From the NCBI GenBank assembly GCA_029262635.1, contig JAJCZA010000023.1, forward strand, positions 124,001-188,000: DNA of 64,000 nucleotides. The letters run 5' to 3'. This DNA is from Vampirovibrionales bacterium (GTDB lineage Bacteria > Cyanobacteriota > Vampirovibrionia > Vampirovibrionales > Vampirovibrionaceae). Below are positions 34,931 through 42,571 of this stretch, piece by piece (positions within the stretch are counted from its first letter, which is position 1; each line of letters opens with the position of its first letter). The position numbers and the translations under genes were made by a program. The notes beneath the pieces were generated by a model, which did not search any database, had not been told where the DNA came from, and saw only the letters and a list, made by a program, of their open reading frames with translations.

Positions 34931-36118
34931 TTAATAAGCTAACAATCGTTGAGAATACTCTCGAAGCACATTGGCGGCCACCTTGGCGCCATTAATCTCT
35001 TTTGCCTTATCCGCTAACAGCTTCGCTTGATGGCGATAGGTTGACTCTCTTAGCATCGCATCCATGGTGGTTTTGAGCAAGCCTTCTTTGAGTTCGTCGT
35101 AACGAAGTTTTTCGGAAACACCCAACTCCACCAAACGCTGAGCGTTGTTTTCCTGCTCAATTTGATTTGCGTCGGGCACAACAAGAGAGGGCGTGCCCAA
35201 TGTTAATAGCTCCATGGCCGTGCTATGACCACCTTGCGTTACCACTAAATCCGCCGCCTTAAAAAACGAGGGAGCATTTCGGGGTGAGGCATGGAGTCCA
35301 ACATTTTCGGGCAGGTTGTCCGTTTCAAACGAAGTCAACAGTTCAAAACGAATGTCAGGTCGTTCTCGTGCGACGTTAATCACCGCATCAAACAAGGGCC
35401 TTCGGTATAAATGACCACCCAATCCAGCCACAACCAATGGCCGATCCGGTTCCCGTTCGATGGGCTCAATTTCATGGGCCTGCCATGCGACTAAAGGCCC
35501 CACAAAACGGGTTCGCTTTTTGACCTGGAAGTTTTCGGATAAATTGGGTAAGCATACGGTATCTGGTGGCGGAAAATCAGGAATAAAAATTTCTTCCGCA
35601 CTAGAGAGCCAGAACTTCATGACCCACTCAAACGAGCGGCCAAACAATTGCACCAATGCTGAATCGCGCTCGAAGAATGGGTAAAACGCGCTTTGATTGG
35701 TCAATACCACGCAGGGAATATCCAGTCGGGATGCCGCGAGTACAGGAGCCATCCGGCCATCAGCCACCACCAGGGAGACACCATAATTCCGCATGACGTC
35801 CATCTCGTCCGATACAATCTGGTTAAAACCCAAGGCTCGGGCCTGATTATGAAACAGGGTTTTTCCAATATCAAACGAGCCTTCCGCGCCAATAAACTCT
35901 ACTTCCTGAGGCACTTCCACACAGGGGTAGCCAAAAGACTCCATACGCTCCAAGGCATAGCTGTAAGAGCCTACCAGAATCTCATCATCTTCAAATTGCC
36001 GAGCAATGGCCAATGCTCGGCTCGAGTGTCCGTACCCCTCGCTACTAAACGAGAGATATAGCCGATTCCTGAGTTCAGGAAACGCGCGTTTTCGTTTACC
36101 AATTTTTAGTAATGGCAT
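34931..36118 (-). CDS. GT-B glycosyltransferase (MurG/GT28-like)
   Basis: About 395 residues. N-terminal SFSSEGYGHSSRALAIARQF matches the GxGHxxR element of MurG-like and MGDG-synthase-like enzymes. The C-terminal nucleotide-sugar site reads VVAGLGGHLY, FFKAADLVVTQGGHSTAMEL and GTPSLVVPDANQIEQENNAQ. Likely acts on a lipid or glycan acceptor at the membrane. ATG 36118 (MPLLKIGKRKR) is used, overlapping the MFS gene by 23 bases; a TTG at 36160 would increase the overlap to 65. Together with the GT2 and MFS genes it forms an operon. Confidence 0.85.
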   Translation of the reverse strand: MPLLKIGKRKRAFPELRNRLYLSFSSEGYGHSSRALAIARQFEDDEILVGSYSYALERMESFGYPCVEVPQEVEFIGAEGSFDIGKTLFHNQARALGFNQIVSDEMDVMRNYGVSLVVADGRMAPVLAASRLDIPCVVLTNQSAFYPFFERDSALVQLFGRSFEWVMKFWLSSAEEIFIPDFPPPDTVCLPNLSENFQVKKRTRFVGPLVAWQAHEIEPIEREPDRPLVVAGLGGHLYRRPLFDAVINVARERPDIRFELLTSFETDNLPENVGLHASPRNAPSFFKAADLVVTQGGHSTAMELLTLGTPSLVVPDANQIEQENNAQRLVELGVSEKLRYDELKEGLLKTTMDAMLRESTYRHQAKLLADKAKEINGAKVAANVLREYSQRLLAY

Positions 36119-37523
36119 AGGGCGCAAATAACCTTCTATATAACCCGTACACTCCAACAATACCTAAGGGCACGCCAATCAGAATCAACATGAGGTAGGT
36201 TCCCACAAATTCGACACCCCAACCCGCGGCTAAGACCGGAAGGGTTGAACTGGTACTAAGAATTGTGAATTGAACCCCCATGATTTTTCCTCGTTTATCA
36301 TCGGGAATAATTTCATGAAGCAAAGCCTGTAAGGGAATGGCCACCGCCGCCGCTCCGCTTCCCATCAAAACAGCTAGACCATAGGCCACAACCATCCGAT
36401 AGGTGACCTGAAAGCGGTCCATAAAGAACTCGAACGAACCCCATTGAAATAGATGTTGAGGTAAGTCAATACCATTAAGTCCTTGAGGGATCTGGTCAAT
36501 AAAGGCCAAGGCACAGATACAGGCGCCCACCAGTAAAAATCCAGAGAATACCAGGTAACTTCGTCGAGCATCCCGGAAAAACCGGCCGACAATAAGAGCG
36601 CCCAGCGCCATGCCGACACCACTATAGGTTACAATATAGGCAAATTTTCGAGCAGCGACTTCCGGGTCCTCATAAAGGTAATCCCGGGCAAAACTGATAA
36701 AGAGAATACACATGGCGACCACAGCGGAAAACAGCATAGCCAACTTGAGCATGGCTTGCCAAATGAGCGGATCTTTTCGGATATAATCCACACCGTCATG
36801 AAGTTCCTCAAAAAAGGCTTTCAAACCGGTACCCATACCCGATGGAACGTTTTCATCCGGCTTCTCTCTTTCCATGCCATTCTCACCCGCTATAACCGGA
36901 GAAGGAGGCACTTTCACAAAACAAAGCATGATGCTGGCCAGAACAAACAAGGCGACAATAGCCCAATGCACGCTTTCCATGCCAAAAATATTAATTAATG
37001 GATCTCCCAGCGCAAACCCGAAAATGACCGAAGCCATCATGGTCGTCGTAAATAGCGAATTGGCGGCCATCAGTTGAGTGGTTCGCACGATCATGGGAAT
37101 GGTGGCGCCTTCGGCGGGCACAAAAAACTGGGTGGCCGCCGAAAGAAGAAAAGCCACGGCGTAGATGCCCATTAAACTGTGCTCAATCGCCCAAGGTAAA
37201 AAGGCCACAAAAACAGCCCGAAATACATTGGTTGAAACTAACACCACGCGTCGAGGCCATCGATCCACAAAAACCCCGGCAATGGCCGTGAGTAAAATAG
37301 CAGGAATGGTAAACGCCACGTAAAGGTAGCTGTTGTAACTATCGTTTGCCCCATAGTTGGCTGTAATAGCGGCGATAAAGACAACAAAGACAATGCGGTC
37401 GCCCAACTGGGAAAAAATTTGCCCAATCCATAACACCAGAAAGTTTTGGTTGCTCAGGACAGAACGATAGCCTTCATTTAGCGCGGGCAGGGTTTCTTCT
37501 TTTTCCAGAGTCGGGAGAGTCAT
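36096..37523 (-). CDS. MFS exporter (DHA3/EntS-like)
   Basis: A 475-residue major facilitator with about 12 membrane helices. Typical elements: NFLVLWIGQIFSQLGDRIVF at helix 1, GVFVDRWPRRVVLVST (the loop 2-3 motif A), ALIVGRFFRDARRSY (motif A-like in the second half) and PLQALLHEIIPDDKRGKIMG. Closest in pattern to multidrug or siderophore exporters of the EntS/DHA3 group. It is the first gene of the three-gene glycosyltransferase operon, so it may export a glycolipid or glycan precursor; that is an inference. Confidence 0.88.
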   Translation of the reverse strand: MTLPTLEKEETLPALNEGYRSVLSNQNFLVLWIGQIFSQLGDRIVFVVFIAAITANYGANDSYNSYLYVAFTIPAILLTAIAGVFVDRWPRRVVLVSTNVFRAVFVAFLPWAIEHSLMGIYAVAFLLSAATQFFVPAEGATIPMIVRTTQLMAANSLFTTTMMASVIFGFALGDPLINIFGMESVHWAIVALFVLASIMLCFVKVPPSPVIAGENGMEREKPDENVPSGMGTGLKAFFEELHDGVDYIRKDPLIWQAMLKLAMLFSAVVAMCILFISFARDYLYEDPEVAARKFAYIVTYSGVGMALGALIVGRFFRDARRSYLVFSGFLLVGACICALAFIDQIPQGLNGIDLPQHLFQWGSFEFFMDRFQVTYRMVVAYGLAVLMGSGAAAVAIPLQALLHEIIPDDKRGKIMGVQFTILSTSSTLPVLAAGWGVEFVGTYLMLILIGVPLGIVGVYGLYRRLFAPYAITKNW

Positions 37524-37618
37524 AAATCAGGAAAATCTCTCTTGTTTCGTCAAAAATAAAAGGCTTGATCAAGGGCATTGTACTTCAGTCTCTTCTTTGA
37601 AAAAAGGAGAAAACCCAT

Positions 37619-38449
37619 TCACGAGAGAAGCTGAAACACAAAATCATAGGCTTTAATCCGTCGCTCCAGTTTATAAGAAGTGTAATAGCGTAAAAATTTC
37701 AAGACTTTTATCGGATTCGCCTTATCCCACTGGGAACCTAGCGGCTCATTCAACGCCCGAAGCGTGGCTGTGGAAACATTAACCCGCTCTCCACTCTCTC
37801 CTGGGTCTAAGGTTTCCAGCACAATGCCTCCTAACTCGGCCGAAAACGGGTAGTATCGATGCGTCCAGTCTAATGGCTGATCGGACACCATACATCGATC
37901 CATCACCGGTGCGTACCCGGCAATCGCCAGCAAGCGCAAATGGAAGTCTGTGGCCAATACCACGGGCAGTTGTTCACCAAAACGCATTTGAAGTGACGTA
38001 TTTAAGGAAAAATCAGGAGAGTTGACGGAAGAACCCGTAGAACTATTGGCAATGTTGAAAGACGCTTCAGAATGCGCCAGTGTGCTTAATGTATTTTTAA
38101 GTAAGGCATAAATAGCTTCACAATCTCCGTCATGTTCTGTCGCCAGAGTGCAAACCAGCTCGGCAAATAACACGGCAAAGGCCAGCTTAATAACATCCAG
38201 TCGAATGTTATGAAAGGATTCCAGAGACTGATACTGACACAAGATATCTAGGTTGCTCTTATCGATCAACTGAAGCTCGCTTCGGTTAAGTAGCTCGCAT
38301 GCACCCGCCAGTTTACTTTTAGGACGCTTTGCCCCCTTGGCAATAGCCCGGATGAGTCCTCGTTCCGGCGAGTAAAAACTGAGAATCTTACTCGATTCGC
38401 TATAATCAAACGCTTTTAGACAAATCGCTTCCGTGGTATATGAGGTCAC
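37619..38449 (-). CDS. recO: DNA repair protein RecO
   Basis: The RecFOR recombination mediator that loads RecA onto SSB-coated DNA. The N-terminal OB-fold block is clear: MTSYTTEAICLKAFDYSESS, then SFYSPERGLIRAIAKGAKRP and LLNRSELQLI. The helical C-terminal part lacks an obvious zinc-finger Cys set, as in several RecO proteins. The start is GTG at 38449 with GGAG eleven bases upstream. Read after the rplT terminator. Confidence 0.92.
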   Translation of the reverse strand: MTSYTTEAICLKAFDYSESSKILSFYSPERGLIRAIAKGAKRPKSKLAGACELLNRSELQLIDKSNLDILCQYQSLESFHNIRLDVIKLAFAVLFAELVCTLATEHDGDCEAIYALLKNTLSTLAHSEASFNIANSSTGSSVNSPDFSLNTSLQMRFGEQLPVVLATDFHLRLLAIAGYAPVMDRCMVSDQPLDWTHRYYPFSAELGGIVLETLDPGESGERVNVSTATLRALNEPLGSQWDKANPIKVLKFLRYYTSYKLERRIKAYDFVFQLLS

Positions 38450-38499
38450 TAATAAAATATCTCCAAAGCCCTACGGTTCTATTCTAGCAACAAACCAAA

Positions 38500-38535
38500 A
38501 AAAAGCCCTGACCAGAAGTTGGGCCAGAGCTTTTT
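38500..38535 (-). terminator. Intrinsic terminator of the infC-rpmI-rplT operon
   Basis: On the minus strand AAAAAGCTCTGG pairs with CCAGGGC-type sequence (one mismatch) around GCCCAACTTCT, followed by a T8 run at 38504-38497. Placed 18 bases beyond the rplT stop and before recO. Confidence 0.85.
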
Positions 38536-38552
38536 AAATACTTTTTAATTTT

Positions 38553-38909
38553 TTAAGAAGCGGCGGCTTTCGCTTTTTGAGCGAGCTGCGCAAACGCTTC
38601 GGGCTGTCGGGCCGCTAAGTCAGCCAGAAATTTCCGGTTGAGTTCAATGCCAGCTAATTTTAGCCCATGAACCAGCCGACTGTAGGACAGGCCATGTTGG
38701 CGCGCCGCAGCGTTAATTCGAATAATCCACAATCGCTTGAGTTGACGGCGCTTGTTGCGTCGATCCCGGTAAGCGTATTTCAAGGACTTCATGACCGCTT
38801 GATTGGCGACTTTAAACAGTTTGCTTCGGGTACCCCGAAAACCTTTAGCCAGCTTCAGAATTTTCTTATGGCGCTGGCGGGAAACATTTCCTCTTTTTAC
38901 TCTGGACAT
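38553..38909 (-). CDS. rplT: Large ribosomal subunit protein bL20
   Basis: 118 residues with the bL20 pattern: [60 protein letters not shown], and [16 protein letters not shown]. It binds 23S rRNA early in 50S assembly and, in many bacteria, represses its own operon by binding the leader. Last gene of infC-rpmI-rplT; Shine-Dalgarno AAGGTG before ATG 38909. Confidence 0.98.
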   Translation of the reverse strand: MSRVKRGNVSRQRHKKILKLAKGFRGTRSKLFKVANQAVMKSLKYAYRDRRNKRRQLKRLWIIRINAAARQHGLSYSRLVHGLKLAGIELNRKFLADLAARQPEAFAQLAQKAKAAAS

Positions 38910-38965
38910 AATCGTTCACCTTATTTTGTTTTGTGCTTTCGTGTGACTAAATAAAGTTGAGTGGC

Positions 38966-39175
38966 CTATCGGCAATACTTCAGGTAGGGCAGTTCCAGTC
39001 GGATTTTTTTCAGGTTGCTGGCATCGACCAGTACCTTACTGTCCAATCGACGTTTCTGTCGAGACGTCTTGTGCTTGTTCAAGTGACTTCTGCCCGCTTG
39101 CTTACGCACTATTTTGCCGGTAGCCGTGACTCGAAATCGCTTGGCAGCGGCTCTATGCGTTTTCTGTTTTGGCAT
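38966..39175 (-). CDS. rpmI: Large ribosomal subunit protein bL35
   Basis: 69 residues starting MPKQKTHRAAAKRFRVTATG, followed by HLNKHKTSRQKRRLD and the C-terminal LELPYLKY end typical of bL35. ATG 39175 overlaps the infC stop by 23 bases; AAGGAAG precedes it. Second gene of the operon. Confidence 0.98.
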   Translation of the reverse strand: MPKQKTHRAAAKRFRVTATGKIVRKQAGRSHLNKHKTSRQKRRLDSKVLVDASNLKKIRLELPYLKYCR

Positions 39176-39818
39176 GTTCGTCTTCCTTTTCTTCCTTTGG
39201 ATTGGCTTGATTGTCTGTTTGATTTGCTTTCGCTTGAATGGCTTTTTCCGGGTGGTCCTGCTTAACCACTTTCTTTACGCCTGATTTCTTTTCAGGGTTA
39301 AAGTTCATGGTGATGATTCGAAAACTCTCCTGACGAATTCGCCCTTCGAGTGTCCCGACTTCTTCTAAGTCTGCTACAAACCGTTTTCCCAAGTCAAACG
39401 CCAAATTCGCATGTTGGACTTCTCGGCCTTTAAGCCGGATGGTACACTTGACCTTGTTGCCTTCTTCGAGGAACCGATAAGCTCGATCCTTTTTGACCTC
39501 GTAATCGTGATCATCAATTCGAATCCCCATTTTGATTTCTTTTACCGAAACCACATGCTGCTTCTTCTTTGCTTCCCGTGCCTTTTTTTCAGCTTCAAAC
39601 TTGAACCGTCCATAATCCGTTAACTGAACGACAGGGGGATCAGAGGCCAGACTCATGACAACCAGATCCAAACCCGTCTCTTCGGACAATGCTTCCGCTT
39701 CTTCACGGGATAACACACGGTTCTCTTCGCCATCAATCAAACGCACTTCAGTACATTTAATCCGATGGGTTAATAGTTGTGGACCTTTCGGCTCTTGTTT
39801 GGGCGGGTATTTTCGAAT
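39153..39818 (-). CDS. infC: Translation initiation factor IF-3, AUU start
   Basis: IF-3 binds the 30S subunit, prevents 50S joining and proofreads start-codon choice. Starting at the first GTG (39746) would drop the conserved N-terminal helix. The frame is open upstream and gives RKYPPKQEPKGPQLLTHRIK before CTEVRLIDGEENRVL, matching the IF-3 N-domain. The only suitable codon is ATT at 39816-39818, with AAAAGGAG nine bases upstream, the classic AUU start through which IF-3 limits its own synthesis. C-domain motif VKEIKMGIRIDDHDYEVK present. The last 40 residues form a Lys/Asn/Glu-rich tail that is longer than usual. Protein length 221. Confidence 0.96.
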   Translation of the reverse strand: MRKYPPKQEPKGPQLLTHRIKCTEVRLIDGEENRVLSREEAEALSEETGLDLVVMSLASDPPVVQLTDYGRFKFEAEKKAREAKKKQHVVSVKEIKMGIRIDDHDYEVKKDRAYRFLEEGNKVKCTIRLKGREVQHANLAFDLGKRFVADLEEVGTLEGRIRQESFRIITMNFNPEKKSGVKKVVKQDHPEKAIQAKANQTDNQANPKEEKEDEHAKTENA

Positions 39819-39827
39819 GAGTTGGGA

Positions 39828-39835
39828 CTCCTTTT
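39828..39835 (-). promoter_or_regulatory. Shine-Dalgarno that fixes the infC AUU start
   Basis: AAAAGGAG on the minus strand, nine bases before the ATT codon. No ATG, GTG or TTG in the frame lies at a proper distance from it, so it supports AUU initiation. Confidence 0.8.
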
Positions 39836-39882
39836 ATTGCTTTTTATAAAAAAATTAAAAATTAAAGGGGGAAGAGGATAAA

Positions 39883-39966
39883 TGCGGAAGGGGGGACTCG
39901 AACCCCCACGACCTCGCGGCCACATGCACCTGAAGCATGCGTGTATACCAATTTCACCACTTCCGC
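39883..39966 (-). tRNA. tRNA-Leu (CAG)
   Basis: Full cloverleaf: acceptor GCGGAAG/CTTCCGC with discriminator A, anticodon stem CATGC/GCATG around loop TTCAGGT (anticodon CAG), a long class-II variable arm, and T-arm GGGGGTTCGAGTCCCCC. No encoded CCA. It lies 64 bases before the infC start codon on the same strand, so infC may be transcribed through the tRNA or from the short gap. Confidence 0.96.
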
Positions 39967-40472
39967 AAAAAAGGTTGTGCTTTACAGGGGGATAAATGGT
40001 GGCATTAATATAACCCTTAATCCAACCCAACGCAAGAAGTGAAAATCCTTGGTGGGTTCGCCTCTGTGGAAGCCTTACTCTTTAAGCTTCTATAGAGAAT
40101 ATGGAAATCCCTTGCTTTAACCCCTGTTTTAATTTCAGCCTCGTTTTTTGAGTTCAATCAAACAGAGGATTACAATTTTGATTGTTTATAAGATAACTGA
40201 TCTGGAAAAAGAGTCTTTCTCTCAATTTAAAAAATATTACCAAAAAGTTACAATCTATAACATTAGCGGTCTTTTGGATTTAAAACGGTTTCCACTCCGT
40301 TTATTTGAATAAAAGCAGAATGGGCTAATCTTTGGTGTGAACGACCTGGTTCTGTAAGGCCGATCAAATAAAAGGCAACAAAATAGGGTTTCCGGGTTTC
40401 ATGCAACTGAGTTTACTGCGGTTTTTTATTTTAAAAGTTTTAGGGTAATTATTAAAGAAAAAGGTTATAGGG
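39967..40472. other. 506-bp intergenic region upstream of tRNA-Leu/infC and the GAF-GGDEF gene
   Basis: It must hold the minus-strand promoter for tRNA-Leu and infC and the plus-strand promoter for the 40473 gene, since the two units diverge. It is AT-rich in 40140-40330. The only coding-like stretch is a 44-residue frame at 40178-40312, listed separately. I see no clear operator or riboswitch. Confidence 0.5.
40178..40312 (+). CDS. Possible 44-residue small protein
   Basis: TTG start preceded by AGAGGA with an eight-base spacer. It reads MIVYKITDLEKESFSQFKKY and continues with YQKVTIYNISGLLDLKRF to a TAA. Composition is protein-like (alternating beta and amphipathic helix), not low-complexity. 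No known family recognised. It may be a real small gene or chance; a conserved homologue would decide. Confidence 0.3.
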   Translation: MIVYKITDLEKESFSQFKKYYQKVTIYNISGLLDLKRFPLRLFE

Positions 40473-42167
40473 TTGATGGTCCGAAAGCAAAAGGACACAA
40501 AAACAGGCGCGTTAAGCTCCAAGGCACAAAAAGTCTTGGAGTCAGACCACAACAGTGAGCGACTCAAGCTGGCTTTAAAAACCTCTCTTAACGCAACGAG
40601 CGTTCGCCCGTCGGAGCTGACGCAAAGCGATTGGGAACTGACCCAGTCGTTTGATCTGATGAAAAAAGAAGTGGAATGTGCCCGGCTGTTCAATTTTGAA
40701 CTACCAGAGGACATTATTCTTGCCGTACAGCTTATGGAAAGTGCTGTAGAAGAATTCACCCAAACCCGAAAAAACTTGATTTTATATTTTGATGAAACCA
40801 CGGGCAGTTATAGCTGTTTAAATGATGAAAAGCACCCTGAGCAAAAGCCACGGGAAGTGACCCGAATTTCAGACGGCTTCCTTCAGGAATTGTTAGACAC
40901 AAATGAGGTTTTGCACACCTACCTATTCTCTCAGGATGCCCTCATCGGGATTATTGCCATTGCCGAGCGACATGATGGAGAAGCTTTAGGTGTTCGGGAT
41001 GAGATGATGCTAGAAATGGTGGCCAGCTATCTTTCCACTAAAATTCAAGGGTTTAAAAGCCTGAAACAATCGCTCATGTTGTCGGTGGTTCAACGAACCG
41101 TCCTGGAAATCTCAAGCCAGCTTATTACTGCCGTGGATCAGGAAGGGGTTCTTACCACCACACTGGAATCCTTTGGTCGCCAATTGGGCTTTGGTATTTG
41201 TCAGTATATTCAGGTGGATCCTGAACAAGGGTTGGGCGAAGTGCTACTGGAATATCAGAACGGTACGACCAAAAGCTTTGTTCACGCCGGACTCAAAAGC
41301 AAGCGAAAAACGATCCCTGAATTCTCGGCCATGATTAGCCTGTTTACGTCCGCTGCACGGTCTAATCCGTATTTGCATATTCCAGGGAATCAACTCGGCG
41401 ATCGTCATTTACAAGACGTCTTCGGCATCCGGCGGTTGGAGAAAAAACACTCGATCCATGCGGCGCTGATCTTACCGGTCATCGACCCAGCGAGCGGAAA
41501 AATCCGGGGAACATTTAATCTCTATCGAACCGAGCCCCATCACGTCGGCCCGGAAACTCTGGAGATGGCCAAGGAAATTATTAGTCTTGTTTCGCTGGCG
41601 TTAAGCCGGGTCATGGTTTTGGAAATGGCGTTGGAAATGGCCAGCACCGATGAGCTAACAGGCTTAACAAATCGCCGTGGGCTTTACGATCGCTTTGAGG
41701 CGGAAATCGAACGGGCTCGACGGAATCAGACGTCTCTTTCGGTGGCCATGATTGACGTCGACTTCTTCAAAAAATTCAACGATACCTACGGCCACCTTAA
41801 CGGCGATGTGGTACTCAAAGAACTGGCTCAAATTTTCCTCCACAGCTTGCGTAAAAGTGATCTGGTCTGTCGTTTTGGCGGTGAGGAGTTCTCTATTTTA
41901 TTACCGGATACCAGTTTTAAAGCTGCTACAGATTTATTGGAACGCATTCGGGAGAAAATAGGCGAAACCACCATCGCTGGCATTGACGGTGAAAAATTGA
42001 ACGCCTCCATTAGCGTGGGACTGGCGCAGGTCAATACCACTCAAAAACTGACTCAGGCCAGTAAAGAACTGATTTCAGAATCCCTTGCCCTTGCCGACGA
42101 GCAGTTGTACTTGGCCAAAGAACAAGGACGAAACAGAGTCTGCGCTACTTGTTCCCCTAAAAAATAA
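40473..42167 (+). CDS. GAF-domain diguanylate cyclase (GGEEF with I-site)
   Basis: A 564-residue cytoplasmic protein. The N-terminal 200 residues contain a helical part and a possible degenerate GAF (ISDGFLQELLDTNEVLHTYL). A second GAF-like domain spans about 205-375 (VLEISSQLITAVDQEGVLTT, RTVLEISSQ, AALILPVIDPASGKIRGTF). The GGDEF domain spans about 390-560: STDELTGLTNRRGLYDRFEA, MIDVDFFKKFNDTYGHLNGD, and RFGGEEFSILLP. The inhibitory site RKSD lies five residues before GGEEF, so product feedback is expected. Catalytic residues are intact, so it should make cyclic-di-GMP. It precedes the giant secreted repeat protein. Confidence 0.92.
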   Translation: MMVRKQKDTKTGALSSKAQKVLESDHNSERLKLALKTSLNATSVRPSELTQSDWELTQSFDLMKKEVECARLFNFELPEDIILAVQLMESAVEEFTQTRKNLILYFDETTGSYSCLNDEKHPEQKPREVTRISDGFLQELLDTNEVLHTYLFSQDALIGIIAIAERHDGEALGVRDEMMLEMVASYLSTKIQGFKSLKQSLMLSVVQRTVLEISSQLITAVDQEGVLTTTLESFGRQLGFGICQYIQVDPEQGLGEVLLEYQNGTTKSFVHAGLKSKRKTIPEFSAMISLFTSAARSNPYLHIPGNQLGDRHLQDVFGIRRLEKKHSIHAALILPVIDPASGKIRGTFNLYRTEPHHVGPETLEMAKEIISLVSLALSRVMVLEMALEMASTDELTGLTNRRGLYDRFEAEIERARRNQTSLSVAMIDVDFFKKFNDTYGHLNGDVVLKELAQIFLHSLRKSDLVCRFGGEEFSILLPDTSFKAATDLLERIREKIGETTIAGIDGEKLNASISVGLAQVNTTQKLTQASKELISESLALADEQLYLAKEQGRNRVCATCSPKK

Positions 42168-42571
42168 AAGAAGACCAAAAGCGGGGCCCGAAGGGTTGGT
42201 AAAAGTTCTTACTGTCAGATTGCGCTTGAGCTCGCTCTACCTCTTGTGAAGATATATCAATGATGCTTATGTGGTTCTAATTCTCTATCAAAAATCATTC
42301 TTTTTTGTATCTTCCCTTTCGTGTTTGTGGGGTGTTGAAAAAGGGAATAATCCTTTTTCCTAAAGGGATAGCTTGGCTTTTCTCTCGCCCTAAAATATGT
42401 CAATATGTTACGGCTTTTGTTCTTGTTTTATTAAAACAAACAATTCTGACTTTCTTTTGGTTTTATAAATAATAGATGACTATATTGTATATGAGCAAAA
42501 TATTTTTAATATATACAATCAGCCCATTCCGTTAACCCCATAGAAAAACCATTTAGAGAGGATTTTGCCCC
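42168..42571 (+). promoter_or_regulatory. Leader of the giant secreted protein, with inverted repeat
   Basis: 404 bases of AT-rich sequence. ATTGTATAT (42484-42492) and ATATACAAT (42511-42519) form a 9-bp inverted repeat with an 18-base AT-rich spacer, 53 bases before the ATG. It could be an operator or an mRNA hairpin. AGAGAGGA precedes the start by ten bases. No coding frame stands out. Confidence 0.5.

Noticed and set aside
40364-40801. 145-codon frame antisense to the GAF-GGDEF gene
   Set aside because: Ser/Arg-rich shadow opposite a real gene.
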